Of a stretch of DNA of 47,814 nucleotides, positions 26,757 to 34,697 are shown piece after piece. The stretch is taken from NCBI GenBank assembly GCA_964568795.1, contig CAZMRQ010000006.1, forward strand, positions 1-47,814. Direction: 5' to 3'. The DNA comes from CAZMRQ01 sp964568795. GTDB taxonomy: Bacteria > Pseudomonadota > Gammaproteobacteria > Comchoanobacterales > Comchoanobacteraceae. The notes beneath the pieces are model-generated. The model made no database searches. It saw nothing but the letters and a program-made list of their open reading frames with translations, and had not been told where the DNA came from. The first letter of the stretch is position 1. The number at the start of each line of letters is the position of its first letter. The position numbers and the translations under genes were made by a program.

Positions 26757-29700
26757 TGAGATTGTGGTATTGCATTTGTTACTTTGTCGGTCTATTTCTC
26801 AGTACAGCAGTGTTTGCAGTAGATGAGCAAAGTTTGCCAGCAGGGATTGTTTTTGAGCCTGCTGTCAATGATCTGTCGATGGTGTATTTGCGTGATTTGT
26901 TTGGTAATGTGGCTAACTTACAGGGAGCCCCTAATCTATTTATTGGCACGATTATTCGGTTGTTTAACTTAGGACTGATTTCTTTTGTTGCTGGGATGGC
27001 GGCCTACAGCATTGTTTATGGAAGTCTGCTTTCAGCGACGGATGGTGGCGGGTTAGCACAAAAAGGTGTGCGGCCATGGATGGTTATGAAATTGGCTGGT
27101 GGAGCAGCTTCTTTGGCTCCTCTAGGTCCTTCTGGCTACTCTTTTCTACAAACAATGATCATTTGGGTAGCTGTGCAGGGTGTGGGCCTTGCTGATGCAG
27201 TTTGGGAGCGTTCGATGGATTATATGACAGCCATGCATGGTGCTGTCTATTTGAAGCCGGATATTAAGCAATATGATGACCTTGATACATTATTGAGCGC
27301 ACACAACGGTGTGGCGAGCATATACGATGCAGCTGTGTGTAATCGAATGAATCATTGGAAAACGATAGATGCCAGTGGAACTGATCAATCAGAGCAATCT
27401 CAGGTATATACAATGCGGGTTAATAACAATTGTATAGTTGCTGGTGCAAATTGCCCATGTGGCACGGGAATGGTCAATGGTGTTTGTTTTGGCTCACAAT
27501 CCAGCCCAACAAAGTGCGGCGCCTTCTCGGCCCATGTTGAAAGTAGTTCAACAACAGGCTGGAGTAATGCAGCGGCAATGGCTGATGCATTAAGGGGTAT
27601 GTCTGATTCGATTGTTGAGATGGTAAATAGCCAGTATGATAGACTTCACTATATATGCAAGCAAAATCCAAGTCAGTGTCAATCAATGTTATCAATCCCA
27701 TTTTGCGACAGTGGCAATACAGCAAGCCCAGATTCATGCGTGCCTGCTAACTCATTTGTCGCTGCTGCATCAAATTATTATGTGATGTCAAAGGCAACCC
27801 GAATGATGGCAGCAGGGAAAAATCAAGATGCTGCTTTAGATTGGATGATAGCAGCAAGAGACAAGGGATGGATGACGGCGGGTTATTATTATGCTCAGTT
27901 GATGCGAAATAGCCGCCCTATATCGTGTTCAATTGACTCAAAAGCAGCGGGATGCTCAGACAAACAGTATGCGTTAGAAAGCATCACTAAAGTCCTGCCT
28001 GGTTCACCGACCCCACCTCCAACAAGCGCGTCAAACAGCCCTGTTTATCATTATATGCAGAGTCAGAAAGGAACCTATGAGGATTTAGCGACAGACATCA
28101 TCAAAAATATGAGATATGCCAATGACCCCACTCACTCTGATAAGGATGTGATTGAAGACCCTATATTTGATTATGCTACTGCAATGTTGATTAACAATCT
28201 TGTCGCTACCCCAATGGAGGAGCCTAAGCTTAAAATGTCATGGACACTCGCGATGTTTGGCATCAAGAATATTTCTTTCTATAATATTATCAATGCTATG
28301 ACTGTTGTTCTTTCCAGCTTTAGTGGTATTCAAATATCTAAGACAGTCCCTGTGCCATTTAATCAAGAAATTGAGTTCAATCCGAATTGTTCTATTGCGA
28401 AATTAACGAGTTGTGCGCCTAGTAATAAATCAACGTATTATAAGGGGTGTTTAACGCAGGCTGGTTTGAATCGCTGTCTTTCTTCTGATCGGGTGGGCAT
28501 TTTGAGTGCACTTTATCATGAGAAAAGCAGTGGATCTCCGGGAAGCCCACTGGTAACAGTCGCAGCAATGGGCCAGTCTTTATTTGAGGCTGGTACACAA
28601 TATATTGTGCAAACTAACTTAAATGCATACAACATGATTATGAAAATGGCAGGGATAATTACGGGCATTAAGGCAGGGACTTATGTTGCAACAGCTATTA
28701 TAGCAGGGGTTATGGCTGAATTAAGTGAAGAATGGGCAGGCTATTTTATGTCATTTGCAGCGGATAATCTCATTAAGCAAATTGATATATTGTACGATAT
28801 TGGCTTTAATTATCTGACAATGTTTATTGGGGTCGGAACGACTATTGCGATCTTTATGTATGGTATGGGTGCAACATTAAGTTTATATTTGCCACTGGTT
28901 CCTTTTATCATATACACGTTGGTTGTAGTCGGTTGGTTAATGGTTATTATCGAAGCGATGGTGTCTGCTCCAGTTATCTCATTGGGTCTTGCTCATCCAG
29001 CATATCAGCAGTTTTTAGGTGCAGCTGAGCAGGCAGTGATGCTGCTGTTCTTGGTTCTTATTCGGCCAGCTATTGCATTGATAGGTTTGATGATGTCGAT
29101 TATGTTGGCGCATGTGTCTATGCGGTTACTTAACTATGCGTTTATGTTTTTGCTTGGTCAAACTTTTGAGGCTGCTGCAGCAATCCACATGAATTCAATC
29201 ACTTCTATAGCTGTTTCATTTGGTTTGTTGATCACCTATGTGTACTCCTGTTACTTAGTTCTTAACTACTGTTTTCAGATCATGAACTTTATTCCAGAAC
29301 AAATGAGCCGTTGGCTTGGCGGAGGCACGATGCCACTAACAGGTGGTGATGTTGCTGGCATGACTATGTCAATACAACGTGGGGTTGAAAAAAGTGTATC
29401 TCAAGCCTCTCAGGGTGCTGTCTTCGGCATTCGTAAAGTGGCCGCTGTTGATACGAGTCTTTTATTTAAGAGTCAATCCGGTGGTAAAATAGGCCTGAAT
29501 CTGCAAGGTGTTATAAGGCAAGGGACTGTTCCGACAGCTAAAAGTGCCTGGGGGAAGGCAAAGAGCGCAGGTGGATGGATTAGTGCTAAGCTTCGTCTAT
29601 CAGAGGGAGCTAGAGCGGTAAGAAGAGGCGCTTCAGCAGCAGCTGGAGCGGTAGGCAGAGGAGCTGGAGCGGTAGGCAGAGGAGCTGCAGCAGGAGGCAG

Positions 29701-30634
29701 AAGGCTTGCCAGTGGTATGGGCAGATCTGGAAGATGGCTGGTTGGAACGGGCGTTGGTAGATATGTGGGAAGTAGCAGGGGGGGAATAATGATAGCTGGT
29801 GCTTATGTCTTAGTGAGGAAACACGTTAAGAGACTTAAGGTGGCGAGCTCAGAAAAGCTTGCTATTGCAGCTAGAAAAGTTCAGGAGGTAGTAGCGGCAT
29901 CAGCAGAGCAGGCCAAACAAACAGCTTCAAAACTAGCTGAAAGATTATACGGGTGGGGTAAAGGAGTCAATTTTTCTCCTGTTAGTAGTCTGTTTGAAGG
30001 CGTAGGCGTTGCTTTTAAAGACAAAGCTAAAGGCTTCGATTCTTTTTTTTATGACAAAGCTAAGAGGTGGGGGAGAAAAGGATGGGAACCTGCAAAATTT
30101 AAAATGATGAATCACTTTAATGAAAAAGTGAGGATGGCCAAGGAGCTGAACAAAATGATTGAGCATCAATTGGAATTACAGAGTGTGAGTGAGGCAAATA
30201 AGGTTAAGCTCAGGGAGATGAAAGATGAGCTTACTAAGATCAAGCCATTTGAGGGGCTAGAGAAGGATCGTGCTCGAATCACTAATGAAACAGTCTTGAG
30301 TCTAGCGCGGTATGATCTGTTGAAGCGATTGCATACAGGTAATAAAGAAGCGATGCGGATGCTGAACAGAGAGTTCTTTAAAGACCTGCTTACAGATAGC
30401 GCCGAGCATCAAAAGAAGGTCGCTCAATTTGACCGCGATTGGGGATCCGTTGAGAGACATCAGCAGAGGATTGATAAGTATGTCGGTTATTATGACTTTA
30501 AGGCAAGCATTGTGGCAAGGAAAAGGAAGTGGTTCGGGGTTCCTCAAAGTGAGGGCCAACCCGGGGGTATTATAGAGATGATGGACATGGGCATGGGGGT
30601 GTATTATCCAGATCAGCTAGGGTTAGAGGAGTAA
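26756..30634 (+). CDS. dotA: DotA family protein, third of three, with C-terminal extension
   Basis: The third paralogue is 1292 residues. Signal peptide (VGLFLSTAVFAVD), opening DLSMVYLRDLFGNV and IIRLFNLGLISFVAGM, a cysteine-rich periplasmic domain (residues about 190-620) and membrane region GWLMVIIEAMVSAPV, GLAHP and LIRP match DotA. The normal protein would end near residue 870. A further 420 residues follow: an Ala/Gly/Arg low-complexity stretch near 945-985 and then a basic, helical, coiled-coil-like tail (KLAIAARKVQEVVAAS, HFNEKVRMAKELNKM) not found in standard DotA. The start overlaps the previous stop as TAATG. It is convergent with pgpA. Confidence 0.88.
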   Translation: MRLWYCICYFVGLFLSTAVFAVDEQSLPAGIVFEPAVNDLSMVYLRDLFGNVANLQGAPNLFIGTIIRLFNLGLISFVAGMAAYSIVYGSLLSATDGGGLAQKGVRPWMVMKLAGGAASLAPLGPSGYSFLQTMIIWVAVQGVGLADAVWERSMDYMTAMHGAVYLKPDIKQYDDLDTLLSAHNGVASIYDAAVCNRMNHWKTIDASGTDQSEQSQVYTMRVNNNCIVAGANCPCGTGMVNGVCFGSQSSPTKCGAFSAHVESSSTTGWSNAAAMADALRGMSDSIVEMVNSQYDRLHYICKQNPSQCQSMLSIPFCDSGNTASPDSCVPANSFVAAASNYYVMSKATRMMAAGKNQDAALDWMIAARDKGWMTAGYYYAQLMRNSRPISCSIDSKAAGCSDKQYALESITKVLPGSPTPPPTSASNSPVYHYMQSQKGTYEDLATDIIKNMRYANDPTHSDKDVIEDPIFDYATAMLINNLVATPMEEPKLKMSWTLAMFGIKNISFYNIINAMTVVLSSFSGIQISKTVPVPFNQEIEFNPNCSIAKLTSCAPSNKSTYYKGCLTQAGLNRCLSSDRVGILSALYHEKSSGSPGSPLVTVAAMGQSLFEAGTQYIVQTNLNAYNMIMKMAGIITGIKAGTYVATAIIAGVMAELSEEWAGYFMSFAADNLIKQIDILYDIGFNYLTMFIGVGTTIAIFMYGMGATLSLYLPLVPFIIYTLVVVGWLMVIIEAMVSAPVISLGLAHPAYQQFLGAAEQAVMLLFLVLIRPAIALIGLMMSIMLAHVSMRLLNYAFMFLLGQTFEAAAAIHMNSITSIAVSFGLLITYVYSCYLVLNYCFQIMNFIPEQMSRWLGGGTMPLTGGDVAGMTMSIQRGVEKSVSQASQGAVFGIRKVAAVDTSLLFKSQSGGKIGLNLQGVIRQGTVPTAKSAWGKAKSAGGWISAKLRLSEGARAVRRGASAAAGAVGRGAGAVGRGAAAGGRRLASGMGRSGRWLVGTGVGRYVGSSRGGIMIAGAYVLVRKHVKRLKVASSEKLAIAARKVQEVVAASAEQAKQTASKLAERLYGWGKGVNFSPVSSLFEGVGVAFKDKAKGFDSFFYDKAKRWGRKGWEPAKFKMMNHFNEKVRMAKELNKMIEHQLELQSVSEANKVKLREMKDELTKIKPFEGLEKDRARITNETVLSLARYDLLKRLHTGNKEAMRMLNREFFKDLLTDSAEHQKKVAQFDRDWGSVERHQQRIDKYVGYYDFKASIVARKRKWFGVPQSEGQPGGIIEMMDMGMGVYYPDQLGLEE
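29641..29682 (+). repeat. 21-bp tandem repeat within the third dotA
   Basis: Two exact copies of a 21-bp unit starting AGCTGGAGCGG lie at 29641-29661 and 29662-29682, with degenerate copies on both sides. They encode AGAVGRG repeats in the low-complexity linker and could vary in number between strains. Confidence 0.8.
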
Positions 30635-30653
30635 GTGCATTTTTTGGCGTTGT

Positions 30654-31151
30654 TCAAAGGAAAGTCATGACAGCCATACCCCCTCGGATACATATAGCTG
30701 CTAGGATAACAGCTGCAATGTCATCTAGCATGACTGACCAGGACGTGTGGTTTTGATCAATGAGTTTAATAGGGCCTGGTTTAAAGATGTCAAATAGCCT
30801 AAAAAGAATCCAGCCAAAAATAAAATAAAATATATCATTGGATGAGTAGGGTGCATCTATGTGTAAAAGCATTGGAAGTAACCACACGGCACATAACTCA
30901 TCAATGACAATCCATGAAGGGTCTTGTGTTTTATCCACACTTTGTATGATAGACGTGCTATAACTTCCTATAAGATAAGTGCTTATGCAAATAATGCTTT
31001 GAGTGAGTATGCTGAGTTGGGCTAACCAATAAAGAGGGAGGCATGCTGCTAAAGAGCCCATAGTGCCTGGGGCAAATTTGATGAATCCGATGCCGAAGCA
31101 AGAAGCCACTAATTTAGCGTAGGGATACAGAGAGCGCTCAATAAATTTCAT
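30654..31151 (-). CDS. pgpA: phosphatidylglycerophosphatase A
   Basis: PgpA dephosphorylates phosphatidylglycerol phosphate in the inner membrane. The 165-residue protein has the family motifs KFAPGTMGSLAA, WIVIDELCAVW, FRLFDIFKPGPIKLID and SWSVMLDDIAA, with four hydrophobic helices. Its ATG overlaps the icmQ stop as ATGA, so this lipid gene is translationally coupled to Dot/Icm genes. It is convergent with the third dotA, 19 bases apart. Confidence 0.93.
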   Translation of the reverse strand: MKFIERSLYPYAKLVASCFGIGFIKFAPGTMGSLAACLPLYWLAQLSILTQSIICISTYLIGSYSTSIIQSVDKTQDPSWIVIDELCAVWLLPMLLHIDAPYSSNDIFYFIFGWILFRLFDIFKPGPIKLIDQNHTSWSVMLDDIAAVILAAICIRGGMAVMTFL

Positions 31152-31858
31152 CCGCCCTCACGCCGTCCTTTGAGTTCAGGTTGATGGTTGTCTGTTAAGG
31201 GGGTGAGGCGACCATTCTTGTTAAGAGTATAAGTAGCATTTGGGTTTTTAAGCTCGATGCGTAATATGTCATCATGAGTTAATTTAAGAGCTCTATCGAC
31301 GAAATATCTTAGAGGCCTTCCTGGGACTGCTGGAAGCTGTTTTAATTCACTAGGATTAAGTTTAAAAGCGATGAATGCAGAAGCAAGAAGTGTGTGATCA
31401 TTGAAGGCATTACGGGCATGTATGTCGTCTTTAACTGAGAAGGCTGGAGCGCTCGGCAGAATCGTATAAAGTTGTTGGAGTAGGTTTTTTATAAGAGTTT
31501 CCCACGATTCTAAAGAGTTGCTTTTTGATCTTTGTACAATGAAACACTCAACAGTTTTTTCTGTAGTCTGATGGGTTTTTTTGGGGGGCATCAATTTTTC
31601 TATATGTCCGATGACCGTGGTACAATGATCTGCAACTCTGCTTGCTTTTTCTTTTTCAGCAGCTGACTTTAGTTGGTTTAATAAAATTGCAACTTCATTA
31701 TGTATGTCACCAGAGTAATTGATTCCTGATGGTCTTAGAATGTTATTCATTCTGTTTAGATATGGGGAGATCTTTGATTCAGTCATATTCTCATTGTGTT
31801 CAAGAATCTCTTGGTATAGTTGCCACATGTGTGTTCTAATTGATATGTCCATTGTCAT
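31148..31858 (-). CDS. icmQ: Dot/Icm T4BSS protein IcmQ
   Basis: IcmQ is a cytoplasmic Dot/Icm protein that can insert in membranes and has an NAD-binding C-terminal domain. The 236-residue product is assigned by position after icmT-icmS and by its second half: an SLESWETLIKNL segment matching the NLQTWERILVNL-like part of Legionella IcmQ, then the FIAFKLNPSEL, RYFVDRALKL and NKNGRL landmarks. It is about 45 residues longer than L. pneumophila IcmQ (191), mainly in the N-terminal half, the region that binds IcmR in Legionella. The start could also be ATG 31852 or 31828. No icmR-like gene fits in the 46 bases to icmS. Confidence 0.75.
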   Translation of the reverse strand: MTMDISIRTHMWQLYQEILEHNENMTESKISPYLNRMNNILRPSGINYSGDIHNEVAILLNQLKSAAEKEKASRVADHCTTVIGHIEKLMPPKKTHQTTEKTVECFIVQRSKSNSLESWETLIKNLLQQLYTILPSAPAFSVKDDIHARNAFNDHTLLASAFIAFKLNPSELKQLPAVPGRPLRYFVDRALKLTHDDILRIELKNPNATYTLNKNGRLTPLTDNHQPELKGRREGG

Positions 31859-31904
31859 TTTGATAAATTTCTTACGGTGATGATATCAAAACGATCTGTA
31901 ACTG

Positions 31905-32249
31905 TCAATCGTAAAGCAGCTCATTTAGTGAGCATTTTCCTTTGGGGGATGCGCCTATTATCTCGCTTAATACATCTACAATGCAGGCAATAAGGATAAA
32001 GCTGGGGTTTTTATCAGGGAGGGAAACAGTGTAGCCCAACATGCTTTTCTCTTCATTTTCATAGGTGGCTTGAAAACCCACACCAAAACAGAGAGTCGAT
32101 AGACGCTCAGCGCGTTTGATTATTGCAGGAAGAAGCCCATCTATTGCTGTTATTTCCTCTATAGATACAGGTCGGTCACGCATACTGAATTCTGTATTCA
32201 TGTTTTTTATGATTTTAGTGAGTGATTTAGAAAATTCTGCTTGCTTCAT
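31905..32249 (-). CDS. icmS: Dot/Icm effector chaperone IcmS
   Basis: IcmS, with IcmW, binds effectors and docks on the DotL coupling protein. The 114-residue product has exactly the Legionella length and recognisable landmarks: MNTEFSMRDRPVSIEEI, GLLPAIIKRAERLSTLCFGVGF and the closing LNELLYD. I start at ATG 32249 because AGGAG lies six bases upstream; the frame extends to 32267 inside icmT. It is acidic at the end and without a signal peptide, as expected for this chaperone. Confidence 0.88.
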   Translation of the reverse strand: MKQAEFSKSLTKIIKNMNTEFSMRDRPVSIEEITAIDGLLPAIIKRAERLSTLCFGVGFQATYENEEKSMLGYTVSLPDKNPSFILIACIVDVLSEIIGASPKGKCSLNELLYD

Positions 32250-32259
32250 AGTTGCTCCT

Positions 32260-32517
32260 TTATGCAAGCCACCAAGGTGTGGCTATTTTTCGTGGGCCAG
32301 CCAAAGTTGATCGAACAAAGCGTAGGAAAACAAATATATTGAACCCAAAATAACTGAGTAGTGTAAAAAAACTCATGACAGAGATAGCTGTGATAAAAGT
32401 CCACCACTTGATATGAAACAACCATATGAGTAATGGGAAAGCTGTGGATGAGTTAAATATCCATAACTTTGATTCTCGGCCAGTGTCGCGCCATGCCGCA
32501 TTCGGATTAACGTTCAT
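32260..32517 (-). CDS. icmT: Dot/Icm T4BSS protein IcmT
   Basis: IcmT is a small inner-membrane protein of the Dot/Icm system, needed for pore formation and egress in Legionella. The 85-residue product (L. pneumophila 86) starts NPNAAWRD, has two membrane helices (FPLLIWLFHIKWWTF and FFTLLSYFGFNIFVFL) and ends RSTLAGPRKIATPWWLA, all hallmark IcmT features. AGGAGG lies just before ATG 32517. It heads the minus-strand icmT-icmS-icmQ-pgpA operon. Confidence 0.93.
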   Translation of the reverse strand: MNVNPNAAWRDTGRESKLWIFNSSTAFPLLIWLFHIKWWTFITAISVMSFFTLLSYFGFNIFVFLRFVRSTLAGPRKIATPWWLA

Positions 32518-32539
32518 AAATCCTCCTTTATACACAGTA

Positions 32540-32568
32540 ATTATAGCCGTCCTGTGCGGAATGATCAA
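32540..32568 (-). promoter_or_regulatory. sigma70 promoter for icmT-icmS-icmQ-pgpA
   Basis: On the minus strand TTGATC (32563-32568) is followed after 17 bases by a perfect TATAAT (32540-32545). Transcription would start about 16 bases before the icmT ATG. Confidence 0.65.
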
Positions 32569-32640
32569 GCTATGATGTGTCTTTGAACATGGTTTGTATA
32601 GGTTGTTGTTTGGCCGGTTTCTGTGTTAGCATCCTAAAGT

Positions 32641-34053
32641 ATGAGTATACTATATAAAACTGTGGATGCAGCAGTCCCTTCCTCTACATCAAAAATATGG
32701 CCTATTATTCAAGAGTTCTATCGCCAAGAACAGTCTGCTGCATGGGAGAAAATTCCGTTTGTAGTTACAAATTGTGTGTATTTGGCTGAACACTATGCCA
32801 GAATAATACAGGATATAGAAAAAAAATCTGATCGAGAGATTTGGGTTTTTGAATTAGGGTCAGGGGTTTGTCAGTTGGCCTATCACCTGCTAAGGCGTTG
32901 TCCTCATATTCATTATGTTATGGTTGATTTGCGTCCAGATTTTGATAACTTCTTACAAGCTCACCCACAATGGCAGCAAATAGATAGCAGCCGGTTTACT
33001 GCAGTAGAAGGGGGGATTGATGAACTGTTTTTGTCCATTCAGAATGCCATGACACAGGTTGATCCACATGTGGTCTTGATTACTAATTATGTCCTTGATT
33101 CGCTGCCAACAGATGTATGGCTCAAGGATAAGGGTGCGTGGGCTCCCGCCGAAATGACCGTGTCTATGCGGTCTTTGCCAACACGAGGCAAGATTGACTT
33201 TGAACGCTCACAGTTGAGTTTTAAGCCGTCAGTCATTGGGGAAATAGCGCCTGCTAGTTATGATGATGTGCGCAAGTCTTGTCAACAAGAAATGACAGGT
33301 GATTATATGACAATCCCAGTGAAGGGGTTTGATATACTGAGTAAGCTCAAAGAGCTATGCGGTGATAGAGGGACGTGGCTCATTGCAGATAGGCCTGAAT
33401 TACAAAGTCATGGTCAAAATGAGTTGTGTGGCTTTGTAAGAGACCATGCGTGGTCTGTCTGTGTTAACTTTAAGGCTCTAAAGCTTTTTGCTGAGAGGCT
33501 TGGTTGTTATGCGTCATTGGATACTCAAACCACAGATGGTCTTATTCATGTGATGGCTATTGATTTCTCAAATCCATTGCCACGGATTGACTTCATGTTG
33601 TCGGGCTATAGTCATATTGTGCGTGTTATTAGTAGGTCAAAACAAATTGAGATTCTTGAGGCTATAGCTTTATTGCGTTACAGCTGCTTTGACCCATGGA
33701 TGCTCGATGCGGTAAATCAAAACATTCTGAGCTATATCAATGCCGATAATCCTGCAAGAAATGCTTGGCTGGCGTGTATTGAAGAAGTGTGTGCGCAGCA
33801 CTACTGGTTGCCCGGTTCTAAGGACTTGTTGATTTGTGCTGAATTGTTTATGCATGCTAAAGATTACTCTCGGGCTATTGAGGTTTTGTCTCAACATAGC
33901 GCATTCTATGAAACATGTTCTAAAACACATATATTAATGGGGCAATGTGACTATCAGCAAGGGCGCCATCAAAGCGCGCGTACGCGCTGGCAGCTTGCGG
34001 CACAAAGGGTTCCTGATGATCCGCTAATACGGCAGCTGCTGTCTTTGGTTTAG
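32641..34053 (+). CDS. SAM-dependent methyltransferase fused to TPR-like repeats
   Basis: The 470-residue protein begins with a class I methyltransferase fold: motif I FELGSGVCQLAYHLL (residues about 70-85), then the acidic VMVDLRPDF, and motif IV region TNYVLDSLPTDVW. The pattern, including the DSLP step, is loosely like the MidA/NDUFAF7 group, but identity is uncertain. The last third (from about 380) is helical and TPR-like, with HILMGQCDYQQGRHQSARTRWQLAAQRVPDDP as the clearest unit split over two helices. It is divergent from icmT and lies upstream of dotD in the same direction, so a link to the secretion system is possible but inferred. The substrate is unknown. Confidence 0.65.
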   Translation: MSILYKTVDAAVPSSTSKIWPIIQEFYRQEQSAAWEKIPFVVTNCVYLAEHYARIIQDIEKKSDREIWVFELGSGVCQLAYHLLRRCPHIHYVMVDLRPDFDNFLQAHPQWQQIDSSRFTAVEGGIDELFLSIQNAMTQVDPHVVLITNYVLDSLPTDVWLKDKGAWAPAEMTVSMRSLPTRGKIDFERSQLSFKPSVIGEIAPASYDDVRKSCQQEMTGDYMTIPVKGFDILSKLKELCGDRGTWLIADRPELQSHGQNELCGFVRDHAWSVCVNFKALKLFAERLGCYASLDTQTTDGLIHVMAIDFSNPLPRIDFMLSGYSHIVRVISRSKQIEILEAIALLRYSCFDPWMLDAVNQNILSYINADNPARNAWLACIEEVCAQHYWLPGSKDLLICAELFMHAKDYSRAIEVLSQHSAFYETCSKTHILMGQCDYQQGRHQSARTRWQLAAQRVPDDPLIRQLLSLV

Positions 34054-34081
34054 CTCTTTTGTCTTATGGGGGCTTTTTTTT
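34052..34081 (+). terminator. weak hairpin plus T-run after the methyltransferase gene
   Basis: AGCTC (34052-34056) can pair with GGGCT (34070-34074) with one G-T wobble, followed by eight T residues. The stem is short and the loop long, so this is only a possible terminator separating the gene from dotD. Confidence 0.3.
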
Positions 34082-34101
34082 GCCGAAGTGATTGATAGGT
34101 C

Positions 34102-34131
34102 TTGACAGAGACTGGCAAATGCTGCTTCAAT
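34102..34131 (+). promoter_or_regulatory. possible promoter of dotD-dotC-dotB
   Basis: A perfect TTGACA (34102-34107) is followed after 18 bases by TTCAAT (34126-34131), 25 bases before the dotD ATG. This fits a separate promoter for the downstream Dot/Icm genes. Confidence 0.45.
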
Positions 34132-34156
34132 AGAGATATAGCTACAGGGATATGTT

Positions 34157-34681
34157 ATGAGGTATTTTGTAATTGCTACGATAGCACTAGTATTAGGAGG
34201 TTGTCAGTCTCAAAGCCATGATGGATGGGGTGACGAGGATGACGCCGATCAGAAGCCAACTGAATTTGAAATTGTCTTGCCAAAGACAAGTGTAGGAAAA
34301 CCGAGTCAGCAGTTGCTGGCAGAGGCAGCTATATCAGTTTCTCGCTCCCTTAGTCAGCTTGCTGAAATGCAGCGTGCAAAAAACCCAGATCTGTATAGGC
34401 CACTCCCCCAGCAGCCACTTACTAAAAACAGTGCTAAACTTGCTAGTGTTAAATGGACAGGGCCTGTTGAGCCGTTGCTTGATCAAATAGCGAGCAAGGC
34501 AGGGATGAAGTTTCGAACACTAGGCCAAAAAACAACAACGCCAATTATCGTCAGTATTGATGTGAAACAGGCTGCAGTAGCTGATATTATAAAAAATATC
34601 GCTTATCAAGCCCAAAATCATGCGTCAGTTAGTATCGATGCCAAGGAAGGAAGTGTCGAGATTCGTTATCTACATAGCTAA
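34157..34681 (+). CDS. dotD: Dot/Icm outer-membrane lipoprotein DotD
   Basis: DotD is a lipoprotein that, with DotC, places DotH in the outer-membrane core of the Dot/Icm channel. The 174-residue product (L. pneumophila 163) has a lipobox (LVLGGC, Cys16), a Gln/Asp-rich linker, and a secretin-N0-like domain in the second half (VKWTGPVEPLLDQIASKAG, then VSIDVKQAAVADIIKNIAYQA split across two strands and helices). CAGGGA precedes the ATG. It is followed by dotC. Confidence 0.9.
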   Translation: MRYFVIATIALVLGGCQSQSHDGWGDEDDADQKPTEFEIVLPKTSVGKPSQQLLAEAAISVSRSLSQLAEMQRAKNPDLYRPLPQQPLTKNSAKLASVKWTGPVEPLLDQIASKAGMKFRTLGQKTTTPIIVSIDVKQAAVADIIKNIAYQAQNHASVSIDAKEGSVEIRYLHS

Positions 34682-34697
34682 GTAGTGGAGGTGGTAT

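Noticed and set aside
21086..30634. A single dotA broken by frameshifts or nonsense changes
   Set aside because: Each of the three genes has its own signal peptide, opening motif and complete C-terminal membrane part, so they are separate genes.
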